This document shows, in pieces, positions 59,953 through 64,000 of a stretch of DNA of 64,000 nt (the first letter of the stretch is position 1; each line of letters starts with the position of its first letter). A program made the position numbers and the translations under genes. This stretch comes from Mariniphaga sp040772505 (lineage in GTDB: Bacteria; Bacteroidota; Bacteroidia; Bacteroidales; Prolixibacteraceae), in assembly GCA_040772505.1 (NCBI GenBank), contig JAXGYA010000010.1:1-64000 (forward strand), read 5' to 3'. The notes under the pieces were generated by a model, which had not been told where the DNA came from, made no database searches, and saw nothing but the letters and a program-made list of their open reading frames with translations.

Positions 59953-61374
59953 ATGAGAGAACGGGTTCTTTTGTTTTTCTTCTCCCTGCTTTTTTCACTG
60001 CCGTCATTTGCAATCCGAATAGAAGGAAAAAATTTGGAATACGCCGGAAAAAAACTTGAGTTTTTCCGCTTTTCCGACCCGGTGACCCGGGAAGAAGTAC
60101 CCGTTTTTACACTGGAACCGGATAAAGAGGGAAATTTTCAGGCCGACGTTAAAATATCCCAAACCACATTTGTTTTCAGCAGTTTCGGCATATATCGCGG
60201 ACTGCTCTTTCTGGAGCCGGAGAGAAATATAAAACTGCTGCTCCCGCCCCTGCGGGAAAAGTCATTTGCCGACAGCAAAAACCCTTATTTTGAGCCTGTT
60301 GAATTCTGGTTTTCCACCGGCGAAGGGAATCAGCTAAATGACCACATTTCAAATTTTGACTCCCGCCTGAACCTGCTTTCCGACAAGTTTTTCAATGCAC
60401 TCTATTTTTCACAATCCCAAAGTGCTTTTGATTCGGTGAAATTTCAGCTTGCTGAGAAAACGGAGATTTTCGCTTCGCCAACCTTTCTCACACACAAAAC
60501 CCTGAAACTAAAATCATTGGAAACAGATGTTTTCAGAATGAAACCGGAAACCGTTTCCAAAGAACTTATGAAAACCGAACAGGAATTCTGGAATCATCCT
60601 GCATTTTTGGAGATTTTTGAAAAAACATTTTCAAACAAACTCAGCTTTGAAGCGCGATCAACAGACGGTGAAAAAATCAAACAGGCGGTTGCTTCAAAAA
60701 ACGTTGCCTTGCTTAAAGGTTTTGTGAAAGAAAAATATAATGTTTCCGGTTTATTTGCCGACCTCGCACTTCTGAAAATGTTACACGATGCCTTTTATTC
60801 CGGTGATTTTCAGCAAAATGACATATTAGCCATCATCTCCTCCCCGACTTTGCTATCCAACAGCAACCAGACTATCCGGCACGTTGCCGAAAACATTCTG
60901 GAAAAACTGAAATTCCTGCAAAAAGGGAGTAAAGCGCCTGTGATTTGCCTTAAAGATACAAACGGACACAGAGTCTGTTCAAACGACACTCCGACTAACG
61001 ACAAAAAATTCAAATACATGATTTTTGCCGATACGGAAATGATTGTGTGCAGGGAGCATCTGAAATATTTAACACGAATTGAAGAAATGTTTCAAAAACA
61101 GCTGGAGATTATTGTTGTCCTTCGGAAAAGCGACCTGATTGAAATGAAAATCTTTTTGGACAAGGAGAAAATTCCCGGCATTCATCTGGTGGACGAAAAC
61201 AGCGAATTCACCAAAAAATACAGGATAAAATCCTATCCTGCCTGCTTGCTGCTAAACCATAACCATGAAGTGGTATTTCAACAGGCGCTGGCGCCAATGG
61301 ATGGATTTGAAAATCAGTTCGGCACTTTTTTACGGCAGTATCTTTTTGAGGAGCAGCGCAATCAGGCGCGATAG
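59953..61374 (+). CDS. Exported thioredoxin-fold protein without CXXC
   Basis: A 473-residue protein with a signal peptide (MRERVLLFFFSLLFSLPSFA). A beta-rich N-terminal region (IEGKNLEYAGKKLEFFRFSD) and a helical middle are typical of Bacteroidota TlpA-like envelope proteins. The C-terminal ~130 residues have a thioredoxin-like end (KKYRIKSYPACLLLNHNHEVVFQ) with the cis-Pro loop position YPA. Where the CXXC active site is expected the sequence reads ADTEMIVCREHL, a single Cys, so it cannot be a standard disulfide reductase. Its stop codon region overlaps the convergent Nudix gene by 13 bases. Confidence 0.78.
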   Translation: MRERVLLFFFSLLFSLPSFAIRIEGKNLEYAGKKLEFFRFSDPVTREEVPVFTLEPDKEGNFQADVKISQTTFVFSSFGIYRGLLFLEPERNIKLLLPPLREKSFADSKNPYFEPVEFWFSTGEGNQLNDHISNFDSRLNLLSDKFFNALYFSQSQSAFDSVKFQLAEKTEIFASPTFLTHKTLKLKSLETDVFRMKPETVSKELMKTEQEFWNHPAFLEIFEKTFSNKLSFEARSTDGEKIKQAVASKNVALLKGFVKEKYNVSGLFADLALLKMLHDAFYSGDFQQNDILAIISSPTLLSNSNQTIRHVAENILEKLKFLQKGSKAPVICLKDTNGHRVCSNDTPTNDKKFKYMIFADTEMIVCREHLKYLTRIEEMFQKQLEIIVVLRKSDLIEMKIFLDKEKIPGIHLVDENSEFTKKYRIKSYPACLLLNHNHEVVFQQALAPMDGFENQFGTFLRQYLFEEQRNQAR

Positions 61375-61991
61375 TGAAAAATAATCTGTTTCAGATTTTC
61401 ATAGGTATTTTCCAGCACTTCATCCAGCTCTGCGGGTGAAAACCATTTCAACCGGGTAATACCCTCTTTGCGTTGCGGAAAAGCTTCTTCTGCTTTGTCA
61501 TATTTCATTTCAAACCAGAAAGTTTCCTTAAAAATCCATTTCCCTTTAAATCCCGGATAGGGCGACAAATAGATGTGATGTGTGGGAAACAGTGGTTTAA
61601 CAATCTGTTGACCGGTGATGCCACACTCTTCAGATACTTCCCTGAGCGCAGTTTCTGAAGAAGTTTCCCCTTTTTCAGATTTCCCTTTAGGCAGATCCCA
61701 TTTGCCGTTTCGGAATATAAACAACAGCCGTCCTTCCCTAATAACCACTCCGCCGGCTGCGGGCATTTCGAGAAAAAGCGATCGAAAATCGCGAAAAAAA
61801 CGCTCCGGCTCCGGGTGGGTTAAAAAAACCGAAGGAGAGTCGTCTGTAACAAAATTGTCAAACCAATTCTTAATTTCAGAAACCGATGAATTTTGCCCGA
61901 ATTTAATGAGGATATTATTTTTTTTCGCATCCTCAGGTGCACAAATCTCTATCAAACGGTCATTCAGAAAAACTTTATACTTTTGTTTCAT
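61362..61991 (-). CDS. Nudix hydrolase with extra N-terminal domain
   Basis: A 209-residue protein. The Nudix box is complete (GKSEKGETSSETALREVSEECGI, residues ~103-125), preceded by AGGVVIREGRLLFIFRNGKWDLPKG. About 75 residues before the Nudix fold (NDRLIEICAPEDAKKNNILIKFG, ending in a LFLEMPAAGG linker) form a separate small domain seen in Bacteroidota homologues. Nudix enzymes split nucleoside diphosphate-X compounds; the substrate is open. It is divergent from pyrE across only 37 bases, so their promoters must overlap. Confidence 0.92.
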   Translation of the reverse strand: MKQKYKVFLNDRLIEICAPEDAKKNNILIKFGQNSSVSEIKNWFDNFVTDDSPSVFLTHPEPERFFRDFRSLFLEMPAAGGVVIREGRLLFIFRNGKWDLPKGKSEKGETSSETALREVSEECGITGQQIVKPLFPTHHIYLSPYPGFKGKWIFKETFWFEMKYDKAEEAFPQRKEGITRLKWFSPAELDEVLENTYENLKQIIFHYRA

Positions 61992-62028
61992 TCTTTTCTT
62001 GTTTTAAAAATACAATTTTTATCAGGCT

Positions 62029-62658
62029 ATGGAAAAGACACAAATTGAAGTTGCAAAAAAACTCATGGAGATAAAAGCTGTTAAAGTTCAGCCGCTTAAA
62101 CCATTCACATGGGCTTCGGGGTGGAAGTCGCCCATTTATTGCGACAACCGCAAAATTTTATCTTTCCCGGAAACCCGCTCCTTTATCCGGGACAAATTTG
62201 CTGAAATAATCCGGAATAAATATCCGCAGGTTGAAGTAATTGCCGGAGTTGCAACCGGTGCGATTGCTCACGGAGCTTTACTTGCCGATATTTTGGGACT
62301 TCCCTTTATTTATGTTCGCTCCACACCCAAAGGGCATGGTCTGGAAAACCGGATTGAAGGCAATCTGCTGCCCGGACAAAAAGTGGTTGTAATTGAAGAC
62401 CTGATTTCCACCGGCGGAAGCAGTCTAAAGGCTGCCGAAGCCATTAAGGAATCCAAAGGGATTGTGTTGGGGATGCTCTCCATTTTCACCTACAACTTCG
62501 ATGTCTCCAAAGAAAAATTCAAACAGGCAAATGTTGAACTCACTTCGCTCAGCAACTACAACACACTGATTACCACAGCACTCGAAGCTGGATTCATTTC
62601 GGAAGACCAGATAAAAACGCTGATGGAGTGGCGCCAAAACCCCGCAAACTGGAAATAA
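62029..62658 (+). CDS. pyrE: Orotate phosphoribosyltransferase
   Basis: Pyrimidine synthesis enzyme converting orotate and PRPP to OMP. The 209-residue protein has KPFTWASGWKSPIYCDNR at the N-terminus, VATGAIAHGALLADILG, YVRSTPKGHGLENRIEG for the flexible loop, and the PRPP motif VVVIEDLISTGGSS near residue 123. Length and motif order are standard. It is followed after eight bases by an SRPBCC protein gene. Confidence 0.97.
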   Translation: MEKTQIEVAKKLMEIKAVKVQPLKPFTWASGWKSPIYCDNRKILSFPETRSFIRDKFAEIIRNKYPQVEVIAGVATGAIAHGALLADILGLPFIYVRSTPKGHGLENRIEGNLLPGQKVVVIEDLISTGGSSLKAAEAIKESKGIVLGMLSIFTYNFDVSKEKFKQANVELTSLSNYNTLITTALEAGFISEDQIKTLMEWRQNPANWK

Positions 62659-62666
62659 AAATAATT

Positions 62667-63116
62667 ATGAGCACTCAAAAATATGTTAGCGACGTTAAAC
62701 TGCTGGATCACAACCAGCAGATTGTGTTTGAGTATCTTTCAAACTTTGATAATCTTTCTCAATACCTGAACTCGGAGTTGTTGGAAAAAATTTCCCGGCA
62801 AATTCCCGGAGTTAAAATCGACAACTTCGAATCAGACAAAGATTCCTGCCGTTTCACGGTTGCCGGTTTAGGAGTAGCTCACATCCGAATCATTGAGCGC
62901 GAACCATTTAAAACCATTAAAGTAGAAGGCTCGGGCGGTTTGCCGCTGAGCATCACCTTTTGGATTCAACTGCTTCCCGTTTCTGAAGTGCAAACCAAAA
63001 TGCGGCTAACATTGCACACCGATTTGAACCAGATGATGAAAATGCTGGTTGGGAATAAATTGGAGGAGGGCATTAATCAGTTGGCTGAAACGTTAAAAAA
63101 CCTTCCCTACCAATAA
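62667..63116 (+). CDS. SRPBCC/START-like small protein
   Basis: A 149-residue protein starting at the ATG at 62667 (an earlier start overlaps pyrE). The fold is suggested by KYVSDVKLLDHNQQIVFEYLSNFDNLSQYL, the beta stretch CRFTVAGLGVAHIRIIEREPFKTIKVEG, and a final amphipathic helix LEEGINQLAETLKNL, as in polyketide-cyclase-like domains that bind hydrophobic ligands. The ligand is unknown. The pairing with pyrE recurs in Bacteroidota by recollection, without a known functional reason. Confidence 0.83.
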   Translation: MSTQKYVSDVKLLDHNQQIVFEYLSNFDNLSQYLNSELLEKISRQIPGVKIDNFESDKDSCRFTVAGLGVAHIRIIEREPFKTIKVEGSGGLPLSITFWIQLLPVSEVQTKMRLTLHTDLNQMMKMLVGNKLEEGINQLAETLKNLPYQ

Positions 63117-63127
63117 TTTTTTTCTGC

Positions 63128-63871
63128 TTAAATCACAAATTCCACCTCTTTAAACATATATTCGGACAGCCTGCCATCCCGATCTTCCAGAATAAGCTGA
63201 CCGAATTCACCGGTGCCCAGAATTCTGGCTTCAAACAAGTTATCATCTTTCCAGTAGAGTGCCCATTCATTCCTTCGAAATAAATCCCGGTGATATGCCC
63301 TGTTTATCTCTTCTAAAAGACCGGACTCCAGTTTGCCGAGCCAGTTCATAAAAATAGAATGCAGTTGAACAACAGTATCCTGAATATTGAAATTATTTTT
63401 TGTCAGTAATTTGAGCGAAACGGCATTGGGATGTTCGGGTGAGAATTTTACCTGATTCAGATTAATGCCAAAACCAATCACTGCCGAATGAATCCGGCTT
63501 CCTAAAATAGAGTTTTCAATTAAAATCCCTGCAATTTTCTTTTTTCCCACAAAGATATCGTTTGGCCACTTAATGCTAACATCCTGAACATGTGTGCTTA
63601 ACCAATCATAAATAGTGAGGCTGATAATTTTGGACAAATAAAACTGTTGAGCTGCCGGAAGAAATTGCGGAAAAACAATAATGCTGGCCAAAAGATTTTT
63701 TCCGGGAGCACTTTCCCACGAATTTCCTCGCTGACCTCTGCCACTTTTCTGGTAATGTGACACAACGACACTGCCATTTTCTGCACTACCCTCCGAAATA
63801 AGCCGGTTGGCATAGTTGTTGGTCGAATCTACTTCAGTTAAAGTAATGATATTCAGTTTTTCCCTTTTCAT
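63128..63871 (-). CDS. birA: Biotin--[acetyl-CoA-carboxylase] ligase
   Basis: Attaches biotin to the carboxyl carrier protein. The 247-residue protein, taken from the ATG at 63871 (a GTG at 63925 would add 18 residues), has EVDSTNNYANRLI, the biotinyl-AMP loop SGRGQRGNSWESAPGKNLLAS, IKWPNDIFVGKKKIAGILIEN and the C-terminal SH3-like region. There is no N-terminal helix-turn-helix, so it is a pure ligase without the repressor activity of the enterobacterial BirA. It converges on the SRPBCC gene. Confidence 0.95.
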   Translation of the reverse strand: MKREKLNIITLTEVDSTNNYANRLISEGSAENGSVVVSHYQKSGRGQRGNSWESAPGKNLLASIIVFPQFLPAAQQFYLSKIISLTIYDWLSTHVQDVSIKWPNDIFVGKKKIAGILIENSILGSRIHSAVIGFGINLNQVKFSPEHPNAVSLKLLTKNNFNIQDTVVQLHSIFMNWLGKLESGLLEEINRAYHRDLFRRNEWALYWKDDNLFEARILGTGEFGQLILEDRDGRLSEYMFKEVEFVI

Positions 63872-63958
63872 TTTCAGGACAAAATTGTTGTCTGTGTTTT
63901 GAACAGACTTTTCTGTAAAAAACACAAATTTGCTGATAATTTTTCACTTTGGAAGTAA

Positions 63959-64000
63959 ATGAAATATGGATTGGAAAAACAGAATGTCCAAAATCAGATA
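63959..64000 (+). CDS. Partial CDS, first 14 codons of a gene cut by the window end
   Basis: An ATG at 63959 opens MKYGLEKQNVQNQ and runs to the window edge, divergent from birA. In many Bacteroidota the gene divergent from birA is the ribosome-silencing factor rsfS, and this stub would fit, but too little is visible to name it. Confidence 0.4.
   Translation, partial: MKYGLEKQNVQNQI

Noticed and set aside
1..64000. tRNA, rRNA or known riboswitch genes
   Set aside because: No cloverleaf arms with a T-loop GTTCGAATC-type motif or other recognised RNA signature were found by reading; a covariance-model scan would be decisive.

Overview
The window looks like a chromosomal segment of a member of the Bacteroidota, most likely a marine or sediment-type lineage near the Marinilabiliales/Bacteroidales; the rank below phylum is inference. 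The supporting signs are a FecI-type sigma factor/FecR/SusC/SusD polysaccharide-uptake locus, a giant secreted protein with SprB-like repeats and a type IX secretion (T9SS) sorting tail, a Bacteroidota-style AMP nucleosidase and long signal peptidase I, and promoters of the form TTG-N19-TAnnTTTG. The sequence is AT-rich and genes are dense on both strands, with housekeeping operons separated by a few decayed, repeat-filled gaps.

Layout. 0-10.7 kb: one minus-strand nutrient-acquisition locus running sigma factor, FecR anti-sigma, SusC, SusD, then a small family of exported putative barrel proteins (two intact genes and a 5'-truncated third). SusC has a single in-frame UAA and is annotated as a pseudogene. 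The sigma factor and fecR are pushed apart by 1.3 kb of repeats. 11-19.8 kb: lytic transglycosylase and uvrA (+), then M23 peptidase, YitT-type membrane protein and a class A penicillin-binding protein (-). 20-29.9 kb: ThuA-like protein, secreted lipase-like hydrolase, a rhomboid/holA/AMP-nucleosidase operon with a consensus promoter, an HsdR-N-type nuclease-fold protein, a feoA-feoB-small Cys-rich protein iron(II) operon, a PIG-L deacetylase and a hypothetical exported protein. 29.9-32.7 kb: a graveyard holding an internally deleted IS4-type transposase, a truncated AAA ATPase and two types of palindromic repeat. 32.7-38.9 kb: the giant T9SS cargo. 39.6-41.3 kb: gapA, then an IS630 remnant, a probable phage-gene stub and a GC-rich patch. 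41.3-48.5 kb: membrane protein, M16 peptidase, HAD hydrolase, dapB, lepB, lapA-like.

48.5-59.4 kb: a WbqC-like protein and at least five large multi-spanning membrane proteins resembling GT-C glycosyltransferases, with a polyprenyl-phosphate-type GT2 enzyme and a methyltransferase. Five of these genes form a tight minus-strand operon. Together they suggest assembly of a periplasmic or surface glycan. A repeat cluster lies where the two arms converge. 59.4-64 kb: coaD, a thioredoxin-fold protein without CXXC, Nudix hydrolase, pyrE, SRPBCC protein, birA and the first codons of a further gene.

The most unusual content is non-coding. A modular mosaic of short palindromes and micro-repeats recurs in three gaps (8.9-10.1, 31.6-32.6 and 52.5-52.9 kb) in both orientations. 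One ~150-bp block is nearly identical between copies 20 kb apart. No tRNA, rRNA or CRISPR array was seen.
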